Shown here: piece after piece, positions 18,327 to 26,876 of the stretch
Layout of the letters: every line of letters starts with the position of its first letter
Numbering within the stretch: position 1 is the first letter of the stretch
DNA from: Leptospiraceae bacterium
Lineage (GTDB): Bacteria; Spirochaetota; Leptospiria; Leptospirales; Leptospiraceae
Assembly: GCA_947458405.1 (NCBI GenBank)
Contig: CANGZW010000023.1
Location: 1 to 38,473 of the forward strand
DNA length: 38,473 nt
Reading direction: 5' to 3'
The notes under the pieces: generated by a model
Told to the model about the DNA's origin: nothing
The model's input: only the letters and a program-made list of their open reading frames with translations
Databases searched by the model: none
Made by a program: the position numbers and the translations under genes

Positions 18327-19736
18327 ATGTCCATGACAACTTTAGTCAAAGAAAAGTTAGGTATAGTTCCCCTCGTAGAAGGGGATAAGACCTACAAACA
18401 AGTAACCGAAGAGATTCTTAAACCAACTGATTCATTTCCTACATCACTATGGTGGAAAGCATTCCTATTAGCTTTAACAATTACTATCGTGGATATAGGT
18501 ATTATTGGTTACTTATGTTACGAGGGTCTCTGGATTTTAGGAGTAAATAATCCTGTGGGTTGGGGATTTTTTATTGTTAACTTCGTATTCTGGATTGGGA
18601 TTGGGCACGCAGGGACTTTGATTTCCGCTGTTCTTTTTCTTTTTAGACAGGGTTGGAGAACTGGTATTAACAGAGCGGCTGAGGCCATGACGATTTTTGC
18701 CGTTCTAACAGCTGCTACAACACTTATTATACATATCGGTCGTCCCTGGTTAGGATTTTGGTTATTCCCCTACCCAAATAACAGAGGACCACTTTGGGTA
18801 AATTTTAGATCTCCTTTAATTTGGGATACTTTTGCAGTGTCTACTTATCTCTCTATATCATTGGTATTTTGGTACATTGGACTTGTGCCCGATATCGCGG
18901 CTTTGAGAGATAGATGCACTCATAAAGTTAAAAAGATGATTTATTCTGCAATGTCCTTAGGTTGGGTCGGATCGAACAGGGCCTGGTCACATTATGAAAT
19001 CGTATGTATGTTATTAGCCGCTCTTTCAACTCCTTTAGTATTGTCCGTGCATACTATCGTGAGTTTTGACTTTGCTGTTTCTATTCTACCTGGATGGCAT
19101 ACTACAATTTTACCGCCTTATTTCGTTGCTGGAGCGGTTTTTTCTGGATTTGCAATGGTTGTAACACTTATGGTTATTGCCAGAGAAGTTTTCAATCTCA
19201 AACAGTATATTACCCTTAAGCATTTGGAAAACATGAATAAAATTATCATGGTTACAGGTTTGATGGTAGGTTATGCTTATGGATCAGAATTTTTTATAGC
19301 ATGGTATTCTGGAAATGAATACGAAGGATTTACTTTTGTAAACAGAGCTTTTGGACCCTATGCTTGGGCCTATTGGATTATGATTTCTTGTAACGTTTTG
19401 TCTCCTCAGGTATTCTGGTTTGAGAGCAATCGAAGAAACATAAAAGTAATGTTTATAGTATCCATTTTTGTAAATATTGGGATGTGGTTTGAAAGATTCG
19501 TGATTGTTATGACAACACACAGAGATTTCTTGCCATCTAATTGGGCTCTATATATTCCTACATTCTATGATTTTGCAATGTTAATTGGAACATTCGGTAT
19601 ATTCTTTACACTTTTCTTACTCTTTTGTAGAATTTTGCCTATTATCGCAATGGCAGAAGTAAAAACAGTCATGCCGCATGCCCACGCAAATGCTCATGCT
19701 CACAAAGAAGTAATAAAAGAAGGAGTAAAACACTAA
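18327..19736 (+). CDS. actC: Alternative complex III subunit ActC, NrfD-like integral membrane protein
   Basis: A 469-residue NrfD/PsrC-like protein with about ten membrane helices, the quinol-interacting membrane core of alternative complex III. Characteristic stretches are [21 protein letters not shown] (near 91-111), [16 protein letters not shown] and [20 protein letters not shown], all typical of ActC. AAGGAGAG lies ten bases before the ATG, and another ATG is two codons inside. The C-terminal tail is His-rich (six His within about 20 residues, ending at His469), which is outside the conserved fold. It is preceded by actB with three bases between and followed one base later by actD. Confidence 0.94.
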   Translation: MSMTTLVKEKLGIVPLVEGDKTYKQVTEEILKPTDSFPTSLWWKAFLLALTITIVDIGIIGYLCYEGLWILGVNNPVGWGFFIVNFVFWIGIGHAGTLISAVLFLFRQGWRTGINRAAEAMTIFAVLTAATTLIIHIGRPWLGFWLFPYPNNRGPLWVNFRSPLIWDTFAVSTYLSISLVFWYIGLVPDIAALRDRCTHKVKKMIYSAMSLGWVGSNRAWSHYEIVCMLLAALSTPLVLSVHTIVSFDFAVSILPGWHTTILPPYFVAGAVFSGFAMVVTLMVIAREVFNLKQYITLKHLENMNKIIMVTGLMVGYAYGSEFFIAWYSGNEYEGFTFVNRAFGPYAWAYWIMISCNVLSPQVFWFESNRRNIKVMFIVSIFVNIGMWFERFVIVMTTHRDFLPSNWALYIPTFYDFAMLIGTFGIFFTLFLLFCRILPIIAMAEVKTVMPHAHANAHAHKEVIKEGVKH

Positions 19737-19737
19737 A

Positions 19738-20289
19738 ATGTATTGGTTTAAAAAAGAACAATTTCATACATACCAAGAAACTACCAATGGTGTTTTTGGT
19801 TTATTTGATACTCCGGAAGAAATTTTAGAAGCGGCAGAAAAAACCAAAGAAAAAAAATACACAGGATTTGATTGCCTCACACCATTTCCTGTTCATGGCT
19901 TAGATGAAGCTATGGGCTTACCGAGATCTGGAATACCATGGATTAGTTTTTTCATGGGTTTGGTAGGTTGTAGTTTTGGATTTGCGTTTCAATACCTTAC
20001 ACATGTTGTAGATTGGCCAATCAATTACTCTGGAAAAGCATACAATGCATGGCCTGCCTATATTCCTGTAACCTTTGAAACTACTGTATTTTTTGCAGGT
20101 ATGAGTGCGGTGGTATCTCTCTATGCTCTCTCTAAATCTAATCATGGATTTAGAAAGCCTTTGCATCCTGAAATAACAAGCCATAGATTTGCGCTTTGGA
20201 TTCCATCTTCCTCTGATAATTTCAAACAAGAAGAAGTAGTTAATTTTATAAAATCGCTCGGTGCGAAAGATGTCACGGTGGTAAAGTAA
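19738..20289 (+). CDS. actD: Alternative complex III subunit ActD (DUF3341)
   Basis: A 183-residue subunit with a cytoplasmic N-terminal ferredoxin-like domain (about 15-60; GVFGLFDTPEEIL and FDCLTPFPVHGLDEAMGL are typical) and two membrane helices (about 66-88 and 108-130), between which lies WPINYSGKAYNAWPAYIPVTFE, a strong family signature. It packs beside the NrfD-like subunits and has no cofactor motif. The ATG is one base after the actC stop, with AGGAG twelve bases upstream. actE begins three bases after its stop. Confidence 0.93.
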   Translation: MYWFKKEQFHTYQETTNGVFGLFDTPEEILEAAEKTKEKKYTGFDCLTPFPVHGLDEAMGLPRSGIPWISFFMGLVGCSFGFAFQYLTHVVDWPINYSGKAYNAWPAYIPVTFETTVFFAGMSAVVSLYALSKSNHGFRKPLHPEITSHRFALWIPSSSDNFKQEEVVNFIKSLGAKDVTVVK

Positions 20290-20292
20290 GAA

Positions 20293-20934
20293 ATGAATAA
20301 TTTAAATTTAAATAATAAGTTGATGACTCTACTTTTAATAGCCAGTTTTTTTCTAATTGGTTGTGATAAAAAAAGTCCTGAATGGGAGTATTTTCCGGAC
20401 ATGTACGATTCTCCAGCCAGAGAAGCTCAAGAATATGATCCTACAGCTCCCAATAAAGTTGGAGGAAGACTCCCTGTAGAAGGTACGATACCAGTTGAAT
20501 ATACTCCATACCAGCTTAGTGGTCCTAACTTAGATGATCAAAGAGTTAAGGATTTAAAAATTCCTGAGGGTATCAAGCTCACAGAATTAAACCTCAAAAG
20601 AGGGGAGACTCAATTTCAAGTATTTTGCTATCCCTGTCATGGCCCTCAAGGGGAAGGAAATGGTCCAGTTATTGGACCTCCAGGTGGCGGAAAATTTAAC
20701 TATAGTCCTAATATGAATATTCACGGAACATATGCGTATTTGAATGATGGTCAAATTTACCATGTAATAACCAATGGAAATGGGCAAATGCCTGCCTATG
20801 CATCTATGATTTCAGAGGAAGACAGATGGAAAATTGTTCTCTATGTCAGGAAGCTAAAGGAAACATATGTACTATTGGCACAGGCAAAAACTGCACCTGC
20901 AGAAAATGCTGAGCCTAAGAAGGATGGGAATTAA
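20293..20934 (+). CDS. actE: Alternative complex III subunit ActE, monohaem cytochrome c lipoprotein
   Basis: A 213-residue lipoprotein cytochrome. The signal peptide ends in the lipobox LIGC with Cys24 as the lipid attachment site, so the protein should be tethered on the periplasmic side. The single haem motif CYPCH is at 112-116 and Met166 in NGQMPAYA is the likely sixth ligand. The start of the mature part, PEWEYFPDMYDSPA, is a signature of ActE. It should pass electrons from ActA/ActB to a terminal oxidase or soluble cytochrome. The last 20 residues form a low-complexity Ala/Glu/Lys tail. It follows actD after three bases. Confidence 0.93.
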   Translation: MNNLNLNNKLMTLLLIASFFLIGCDKKSPEWEYFPDMYDSPAREAQEYDPTAPNKVGGRLPVEGTIPVEYTPYQLSGPNLDDQRVKDLKIPEGIKLTELNLKRGETQFQVFCYPCHGPQGEGNGPVIGPPGGGKFNYSPNMNIHGTYAYLNDGQIYHVITNGNGQMPAYASMISEEDRWKIVLYVRKLKETYVLLAQAKTAPAENAEPKKDGN

Positions 20935-20940
20935 TTCGGT

Positions 20941-22167
20941 ATGAAAGTGGAATACAACGATAATCAAATCACTTACAAAATGCCATCAGCAACTAGGGGA
21001 TGGCTACTCGGTATGATAACAATAGGAGTAATTTCTCTATTAATATCATTTCTAATTTTAAATAAAAATCCCGATCTTTCAAAATCTGGTCATAGTAATT
21101 TAGGATGGTCTGTGCTTTTAATCAGCCTTTTCATTCCCTTTGGTGTTTCAATTTGTGGTCTCTTTTTTACTGCAATTAGTCATATAACAGGATCTCATTG
21201 GTCGATCACTGTAAGACGGCTAGCTGAAAATTACTCCAGATTTTTACCAGTTGCCTTTGTAATACTTGCAGTCTTGGTACTCTTAGGAGTTCATGATATT
21301 TACGAATGGTCGCATGTGGATGTTGTCGAAAAGGATCATCTTTTAAAACACAAAGCAGGTTGGTTAAATGAACCATTTTTTCCAATTCGACTTATTTTGA
21401 TCTCTGGAATATGGATATTTTTTGGTCATTTATTCCTTAAAAACTCAGTGAAACAGGATGAAACAAAAGATGTAGATTTAAGCCTCAAAAATACTAAACT
21501 ATCTGCAATCTTTTTGCTAGTATTTGCTATTACATTTTCAATTGTTGCCTATGATTTGTTGATGTCTTTAACTCCCCATTGGTTCTCTACTATGTGGGCT
21601 ATATATATCTTTGCGGGAATTTATCAGTCAACTTTTGCAACTTTCCTTCTATTTGTGCATCATTTAAAGAAAAATGGTTTCTACGGAAGTGCTGTAAATG
21701 AAAATCATATTCATGACTTAGCAAAATTTATGATGTCATTTTGTATATTTTGGGCATATGTTGGTTTTTCTCAGTTTATGCTCATCTGGTATGCTAACTT
21801 ACCAGAAGAAACCTTTTTCTACGAGTTGAGGCTGATGGGTGGATGGACAACATTCTCCTACGCTTTGCCTTTTATCAAATTTATAATTCCATTCTTACTA
21901 CTTGTAAATCGTCCAAACAAGAGAGATATAGATTTTTTAGCAAAAGTTTCTGTATGGATTTTATTTACCGAGTTTATTGAAATTTTCTGGATCGTTATCC
22001 CAAGTAACTTTGAAAGTTTTGATGTTATTACACTAATTGTCAGTTTAGGTGCTAGTGTAGGTTTACTAGGATTGTTTGGATTTTCAGTCTTAAAAGGAAT
22101 GGAAAAATCAAAAATAATTCCTGTGGGCGATCCAAGATTAGAAGAATGTCTACACCACCATCAATAG
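20941..22167 (+). CDS. actF: Alternative complex III subunit ActF, second NrfD-like membrane subunit
   Basis: A 408-residue polytopic membrane protein, a shorter paralogue of ActC lacking its N-terminal extension. About ten helices are visible. Conserved family stretches include CGLFFTAISHITGSHWSITVRR (near 77-98), AYDLLMSLTPHWFSTMWAIY and FWAYVGFSQFMLIWYANLPEET. In related complexes ActF lacks the quinol site but forms a membrane half-channel. The protein ends in three His and a Gln. It starts six bases after actE with only weak GGAA upstream, so it may depend on translation of actE. A small lipoprotein gene follows after eight bases. Confidence 0.92.
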   Translation: MKVEYNDNQITYKMPSATRGWLLGMITIGVISLLISFLILNKNPDLSKSGHSNLGWSVLLISLFIPFGVSICGLFFTAISHITGSHWSITVRRLAENYSRFLPVAFVILAVLVLLGVHDIYEWSHVDVVEKDHLLKHKAGWLNEPFFPIRLILISGIWIFFGHLFLKNSVKQDETKDVDLSLKNTKLSAIFLLVFAITFSIVAYDLLMSLTPHWFSTMWAIYIFAGIYQSTFATFLLFVHHLKKNGFYGSAVNENHIHDLAKFMMSFCIFWAYVGFSQFMLIWYANLPEETFFYELRLMGGWTTFSYALPFIKFIIPFLLLVNRPNKRDIDFLAKVSVWILFTEFIEIFWIVIPSNFESFDVITLIVSLGASVGLLGLFGFSVLKGMEKSKIIPVGDPRLEECLHHHQ

Positions 22168-22175
22168 GAGAAAAG

Positions 22176-22598
22176 ATGAGATACATAATTATAATACTTA
22201 CTATCTTATTTCTTGCAAATTGCTCGAAAAAAGCTCATATTACATGGGATACTAAGCTCTTTTCTGATGAAAATTTGGAAAAAGAAATTGGAGAGATTAA
22301 AAAAGGAACAATTGTTGACGCGCTTGATTTTATACATCATGGATGGTCAGTGAGAGATAGTATAAAGATTCAACATGAAGGAAAAGTTGGTTATATCAGT
22401 CCAAGAGCTGCTGTTATTGACCAAGATCCTAATAATTCTGTTTACACATGGGGACATAGGAAAGATTACAAATACTTCTATGATCCTAACGACAAAGAAC
22501 ACTTTCCAAAAGGTTTTGAGCATCCAGCTGTGAAAAATCTATCTAAAGAGAAAATTCCATTTGAAAAAATAATGGAAAATGTAACAGTTCAAGAATAA
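22176..22598 (+). CDS. Small SH3-like lipoprotein, seventh gene of the act operon
   Basis: A 140-residue predicted lipoprotein. The start at 22176 is chosen for AGGAG five bases upstream (22166-22170); a longer frame begins inside actF without one. A short signal peptide of Ile/Leu ends in LANC, so Cys16 is the likely lipid site; Asn before Cys is tolerated in spirochaete lipoboxes. Residues 25-80 look like a bacterial SH3 domain: FSDENLEKEIGEIKKGTIVDALDF, then KIQHEGKVGYISPRAAV. The last 60 residues are charged, with several His, Lys and aromatic residues. The gene is in the act operon, eight bases after actF, and a terminator follows, so it may be an accessory or assembly factor of alternative complex III. 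No function is known to me. Confidence 0.72.
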   Translation: MRYIIIILTILFLANCSKKAHITWDTKLFSDENLEKEIGEIKKGTIVDALDFIHHGWSVRDSIKIQHEGKVGYISPRAAVIDQDPNNSVYTWGHRKDYKYFYDPNDKEHFPKGFEHPAVKNLSKEKIPFEKIMENVTVQE

Positions 22599-22610
22599 TA
22601 TCTATCAGTA

Positions 22611-22655
22611 AAATCTCATCCCTAAGAAGGATGAGATTTCAAATTTCAATAATTT
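22611..22655. terminator. Terminator at the convergent end of the act operon and the phosphatase operon
   Basis: AAATCTCATCC (22611-22621), a seven-base loop and GGATGAGATTT (22629-22639) form a perfect 11-bp stem, followed on the plus strand by CAAATTTCAATAATTTTT. The right arm touches the stop codon of the minus-strand phosphatase gene, so the hairpin could serve both directions. Confidence 0.85.
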
Positions 22656-23412
22656 TTAATAAAATAAACGATAAATTATCTAATCCAGAATATTTTAAGG
22701 AAAATTGTGCAAGTGTCTTACACAATTCTTCTTCACTTATAATCTCTCTAAAAAAACTTTTAAATTTTTCAATAGGAATTCCCTCCCATAAACCATCTGA
22801 ACAGATTAAAAATCTTGTTCCTATTTTGTACTTCACTATTTGATTTGATATCTTGGGAATTCGATCTTTATCATCCCCAATAATTGCGGAAGTTAAAATA
22901 TTTTTACCTTTGTGTAGTCTTATTTGATCCTCAGTAATTTCCCCATTTTTAAACATTGAAAAAACTTCTGAGTCATCTTCCGTAATACGAACTAAATCAT
23001 CAGAGTCTATTTGATAAACTCTAGAATCTCCACAATTAAAAATAATCCCTTTATTTTTTAATAGAAGGATTCCACTTAAAGTAGTACCCATTCCATAACT
23101 ATTATTGTTTTTAGCTATATCACTTAATTTTTTCTGAGAGTTAAGAATAGTATTTTTTAGGTCTTTTTCCGTCTTAATATTATTTTTATTATCCCGCAAA
23201 TAACTTAATATAGAATGGCTAGCTAGTTCTCCTTTTGCATGTCCTCCCATGCCATCTGCAATTGCAAAGATTGCATTTTGAGTAGATATGATTTGTGTTG
23301 AGAATGAATCCATTCCCTTTGTTTGGAATATTTTATCATCGACTAATAAAGTGTCTTCATTTATAGATCTGTAATTACCTACATGTGTAAAATAAAAAGA
23401 TTTAATTATCAT
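22639..23412 (-). CDS. PP2C-family serine/threonine protein phosphatase
   Basis: A 257-residue cytoplasmic metal-dependent phosphatase of the Stp/PrpC type. Metal-binding and catalytic motifs are all present: VGNYRSINEDT (11-21, Asp20), IADGMGGHAKGELAS (51-65, Asp53), GMGTTLSGILL, GDSRVYQI, ICSDGLWEG and, at the C-terminus, DNLSFILL. It has no membrane or sensor domain. The ATG overlaps the helicase stop as ATGA, so translation is coupled. No serine/threonine kinase is in the window, so its substrates are unknown; HPr phosphorylated on Ser elsewhere in this window is handled by HPr kinase/phosphorylase itself. Confidence 0.92.
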   Translation of the reverse strand: MIIKSFYFTHVGNYRSINEDTLLVDDKIFQTKGMDSFSTQIISTQNAIFAIADGMGGHAKGELASHSILSYLRDNKNNIKTEKDLKNTILNSQKKLSDIAKNNNSYGMGTTLSGILLLKNKGIIFNCGDSRVYQIDSDDLVRITEDDSEVFSMFKNGEITEDQIRLHKGKNILTSAIIGDDKDRIPKISNQIVKYKIGTRFLICSDGLWEGIPIEKFKSFFREIISEEELCKTLAQFSLKYSGLDNLSFILLKIIEI

Positions 23413-25367
23413 GATTCAATGAATTCCCAAGCACTATGAAGTCCGCCGATTTCCGTTATGTAGGATAATAATTTTTTATAATAATAATTTATTTGGATAG
23501 TTTCGCTATCACCAATAATTATTAATTCTTTTTTTGCACGAGTTAGGGCTACATTTAGTCTTCTGGTATCCTCTAAAAAACCAATTTCCATATTAATATT
23601 AGATCTTGTTAGAGATAGAATTATACAATCCTTTTCTCTACCTTGAAAAGAATCTATTGTATTTATTTCTATTAAATTAGAATTTAAGTTATGCTCCATA
23701 AATAATTCTTCTATTAAATTAATTTGTGCTTTGTAAGGAGATAAAATCCCAATGGTAAAATTACTTAAATTCTCGTTATTTATATAAAATTTACTTAATA
23801 TATTTATAAGTAATTTCGCTTCCTCTGAATTAGATATTGAATCGGATTCTTCTCTGGTCTCATAAAAATCAGTACCTGCAGTATCAATAAAAATGATATG
23901 TATATTTTTATCTATTTTATTTATATTTAAAGACTTATTTATATTTTCATTATCTGTTAATAACTTATTATCATAATAATATTGATTAGAAAAACCAACA
24001 ATTTGAGAATTCATCCGATACTGAATATTTAAAAATTGAGTTTTATGAGTATTATTTTTAAATTTATTTAATAATTTTTCAAAAAATGTAATCCGTAATC
24101 CTTCGTTTGATTTTTTTGAAGAAAAAATAGTAGGAGGTAATTGCATGGGATCCCCTACGAAAACAATTCTTTTTTTAGGAGCAAGTAATATAGGTAAATA
24201 ACATAATGGTTCGATCGCTTGACTTGCCTCATCTATAAAGATTGAATCAAACTCAATATTTTTTAGATATTTTGAAGTGTACAATCCTGTAAGTGTACTT
24301 GCTATAACAGATGATTTATCAAATATATCATTGATAATAATATCCAGTGTTTTTCTACTAAGGGAGTACAACTCTTTTGCTTCTCTTAATAATTCCTTAC
24401 GTTCATTGTATTCTTTTTTACCAAAATTTCTTTTGTAAGCTCTTGCTTTCTTTATTTTTTCATCTGCTTCTTTCTTGTATTTTTTTATTTCAGTATAGTA
24501 ATCATGACTTTGTATTTTTTTCTCTAAGGTAACTTCCTGTATAGAATTAGATATTCTTATAGGATTTCCTAGCCTAACAATATTCATATTTGCTGAATTG
24601 CATTTTTCAGTTAATAGGTCAACTGCTAGATTACTTGAAGCACAAATTAAAATTTTTTCATTTTGTTTAATCAATTCTTTTATAGTTTCTGTTATAAGAG
24701 TGGTTTTTCCTGTACCGGGTGGTCCATGAACTAAGAAAAAATTATTTGAATTAATTATTAAATTTAATATTAAATTTTGAGTTTCATTTAATAATAAAGA
24801 ATCGATATTTTTACTATCTAACTCGGTATCATATATTTTGTTAGAGAATATTTCATCAATATATTGTGATACTATTTTATTTTTGTTTGTGATTAAACCT
24901 TGAATAGAATGACTCATCGCTTTATATGTAATATCACTATAAGACGTTTCTAATGAAAAATTGTCATCCATCCAGTCTGGAGTATCTTCTGCAGTGAATA
25001 CAATTTCTGCTTCTAAGTGTGAAATTTTAGTTAATATGCCTATAATTTCTTCTGTACTTTTTTCACTATCTCTAAATAATCTAACATTTTGACCAACTTG
25101 AAATGCAGATTTAATTGAATCATCTGATCTTTTTACTTTTAATTCAATTTGATTATTTCCAAAAAAATTAATATCTACTATTCCCACAGAAGACCACAAA
25201 AGACCCGATTCTCTTTTTATTTTTTTTGATGATTTTTTATATAATAGTTCAAACTCTTCTTTTTCTGCTAATTCTTCTCGTGAAATTAGCGATTTTATGT
25301 AATCTAAATATTCAGGGAATTTAGATAATTCCGGGAAAAAATCAAACTCATTTGATTTTTTTGACAT
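23409..25367 (-). CDS. UPF1/IGHMBP2-like superfamily 1B helicase
   Basis: A 652-residue ATP-dependent DNA/RNA helicase. After about 200 residues of N-terminal sequence with a small beta-barrel-like part, the SF1 core shows all motifs: Walker A GPPGTGKTT (215-223), ILICASSNLAVD, the DEAS-type Walker B IFIDEASQAIEP, VFVGDPMQLPPT, LNIQYRM, NTIDSFQGREKD and RRLNVALTRAKKEL. The order resembles IGHMBP2/Upf1-type 5'-3' helicases. I prefer the ATG at 25367, five bases after the ubiX stop; a GTG at 25388 would add seven residues and overlap ubiX. Neither has a strong Shine-Dalgarno. Its role is unknown; repair and RNA turnover are both possible. Confidence 0.9.
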   Translation of the reverse strand: MSKKSNEFDFFPELSKFPEYLDYIKSLISREELAEKEEFELLYKKSSKKIKRESGLLWSSVGIVDINFFGNNQIELKVKRSDDSIKSAFQVGQNVRLFRDSEKSTEEIIGILTKISHLEAEIVFTAEDTPDWMDDNFSLETSYSDITYKAMSHSIQGLITNKNKIVSQYIDEIFSNKIYDTELDSKNIDSLLLNETQNLILNLIINSNNFFLVHGPPGTGKTTLITETIKELIKQNEKILICASSNLAVDLLTEKCNSANMNIVRLGNPIRISNSIQEVTLEKKIQSHDYYTEIKKYKKEADEKIKKARAYKRNFGKKEYNERKELLREAKELYSLSRKTLDIIINDIFDKSSVIASTLTGLYTSKYLKNIEFDSIFIDEASQAIEPLCYLPILLAPKKRIVFVGDPMQLPPTIFSSKKSNEGLRITFFEKLLNKFKNNTHKTQFLNIQYRMNSQIVGFSNQYYYDNKLLTDNENINKSLNINKIDKNIHIIFIDTAGTDFYETREESDSISNSEEAKLLINILSKFYINNENLSNFTIGILSPYKAQINLIEELFMEHNLNSNLIEINTIDSFQGREKDCIILSLTRSNINMEIGFLEDTRRLNVALTRAKKELIIIGDSETIQINYYYKKLLSYITEIGGLHSAWEFIES

Positions 25368-25372
25368 ACTAT

Positions 25373-25972
25373 TTATTCTGGAGACCACTTTTTATATAAA
25401 TCGGTTTCAATTCCTATTAAATTAAATACTCTAGAAGCAATAAAATCTCCCAAATCATCCAGACTTTTGGGGAGCTGGTAGAAACCAGGGGAAGCTGGAA
25501 GAATAATTGCACCGGCTTGGTCAAGAGATAGCATATTTTTTAGGTGAATTTGATTATATGGAGTTTCTCGTGGAACCAAGATAAGTCTTCTTCTTTCTTT
25601 AAGTGTTACGTCAGCACATCTTTCAATTAAATTTTCAGTCAATCCTGCATTTATTGAAGCAATAGTTTTCATGGAACATGGTAGTACAACCATAGAAGAC
25701 CATGTGTTTGATCCAGAAGCAATATCTGCTCCTATATCTCCAAATGGTCTAATGTGAATTTTATTTTTTACATCTACATTCCATTTCTCTATAACAAAAT
25801 CTAATATATCTTGCGGGCTACCCACTTTTATTGTGTACTCTTCTCGAAAAATTCTTATGGACGCCGGACTTACAATTAGAAATGTTTCTCCTTCTAGTTC
25901 TAATAATTTTTTTAAAAATCGAGCAGGGTAGATCGAACCCGAGGCACCTGCAATTCCTAAAACTATCTTCAT
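25373..25972 (-). CDS. ubiX: UbiX-type flavin prenyltransferase
   Basis: Makes prenylated FMN, the cofactor of UbiD-type decarboxylases. The 199 residues match the family: the FMN-binding [14 protein letters not shown] (7-20), [44 protein letters not shown] and the prenyl-phosphate-binding [15 protein letters not shown]. The ATG overlaps the stop of the prenyltransferase gene as ATGA. Next to a UbiA-like gene it most likely serves menaquinone synthesis, either as the futalosine-route component (often called MqnM) or with a UbiD partner; no ubiD-like gene is in the window. Confidence 0.92.
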   Translation of the reverse strand: MKIVLGIAGASGSIYPARFLKKLLELEGETFLIVSPASIRIFREEYTIKVGSPQDILDFVIEKWNVDVKNKIHIRPFGDIGADIASGSNTWSSMVVLPCSMKTIASINAGLTENLIERCADVTLKERRRLILVPRETPYNQIHLKNMLSLDQAGAIILPASPGFYQLPKSLDDLGDFIASRVFNLIGIETDLYKKWSPE

Positions 25973-26871
25973 TTTAAATTACCCATGTATAATTGTAACT
26001 CATTCCACTTATCAAACAAAATTCCTAAAAATAGTACTATTGAAATTGAAGCATTAATGTGAAAAAAGGCAATAGGAACTTTACTTAAATCATTTTTATT
26101 AACCATTAAATGTTCAATTGTAAATAAAATTCCTGCAATAATTAAAAATATATAATAATAGTTATTCATTGAGCTTATAATACCTGCGTAGAATAATAAA
26201 GAAAATGCAAGTAAATGATTAATTCTAGCTATGTTTAATGATAAGCTCAATCCAAATCTAGAGGGAATAGAATATAGGTTATTCATTTTGTCATACTCCA
26301 TATCCTGTGTGGAATATAAAATATCAAATCCTGCTATATGGAACATTAATCCCATCGTCCAAATAAATGGTATTATGGATATTTCACCAGTAATAGCTGT
26401 CCAAGCACCACTAGGTGCTAAGCCAATCCCTATCCCCAGTATATAATGACAAAACCAGGTAAATCTTTTTGTATAACTGTAAATCAATATAATAAATAGT
26501 GTAGGAATTGATGCATAAAAGCAAAATATATTTAAGAAATAAGTACTGATTATAAAAATAAATGAAAATAAAATAGTAAAAGTGATTACTGAGGTATTTG
26601 AAAGAATTCCCGCAGGAAGTTCTCTATTCTTGGTTCTAGGATTATGTTTATCAATTTCTTTATCTACAAATCTATTAAATCCCATAGCCGCATTTCTTGC
26701 ACTAACCATGCAGAGTAGTATTAATATACTTTTTAAATATAATTCTTCTTTAGATAAAGTTGTATTAAGTATTGCAATTATCATCGCAAGTCCTGCAAAT
26801 GGTAAGGCAAATAGTGTATGGGAAAATTTTACCATCTTTCCATAATTATTTAAAATATTTAATATATTCAT
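25969..26871 (-). CDS. UbiA-family aromatic prenyltransferase (quinone biosynthesis, MqnP/UbiA-like)
   Basis: A 300-residue integral membrane prenyltransferase with about eight or nine helices. The first Asp-rich motif is [10 protein letters not shown] (65-74), the second is [10 protein letters not shown] (186-195); they bind the polyprenyl diphosphate through magnesium. [13 protein letters not shown] (76-88) is the typical loop after motif 1. It should attach a polyprenyl chain to an aromatic acid in quinone synthesis. Pairing with ubiX, and the menaquinone-dependent systems in this window, favour a menaquinone role. I do not assign a symbol because UbiA and MqnP cannot be separated by eye. 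It starts five bases after the antiporter stop. Confidence 0.87.
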   Translation of the reverse strand: MNILNILNNYGKMVKFSHTLFALPFAGLAMIIAILNTTLSKEELYLKSILILLCMVSARNAAMGFNRFVDKEIDKHNPRTKNRELPAGILSNTSVITFTILFSFIFIISTYFLNIFCFYASIPTLFIILIYSYTKRFTWFCHYILGIGIGLAPSGAWTAITGEISIIPFIWTMGLMFHIAGFDILYSTQDMEYDKMNNLYSIPSRFGLSLSLNIARINHLLAFSLLFYAGIISSMNNYYYIFLIIAGILFTIEHLMVNKNDLSKVPIAFFHINASISIVLFLGILFDKWNELQLYMGNLK

Positions 26872-26876
26872 AAATT

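Noticed and set aside
22146-22175. Earlier ATG for the SH3-like lipoprotein inside actF
   Set aside because: The signal peptide and AGGAG fit the ATG at 22176; the earlier start would put polar residues before the signal peptide.
22631-22843. Plus-strand 70-residue frame after the act operon
   Set aside because: It starts inside the terminator hairpin and is antisense to the conserved end of the PP2C gene.
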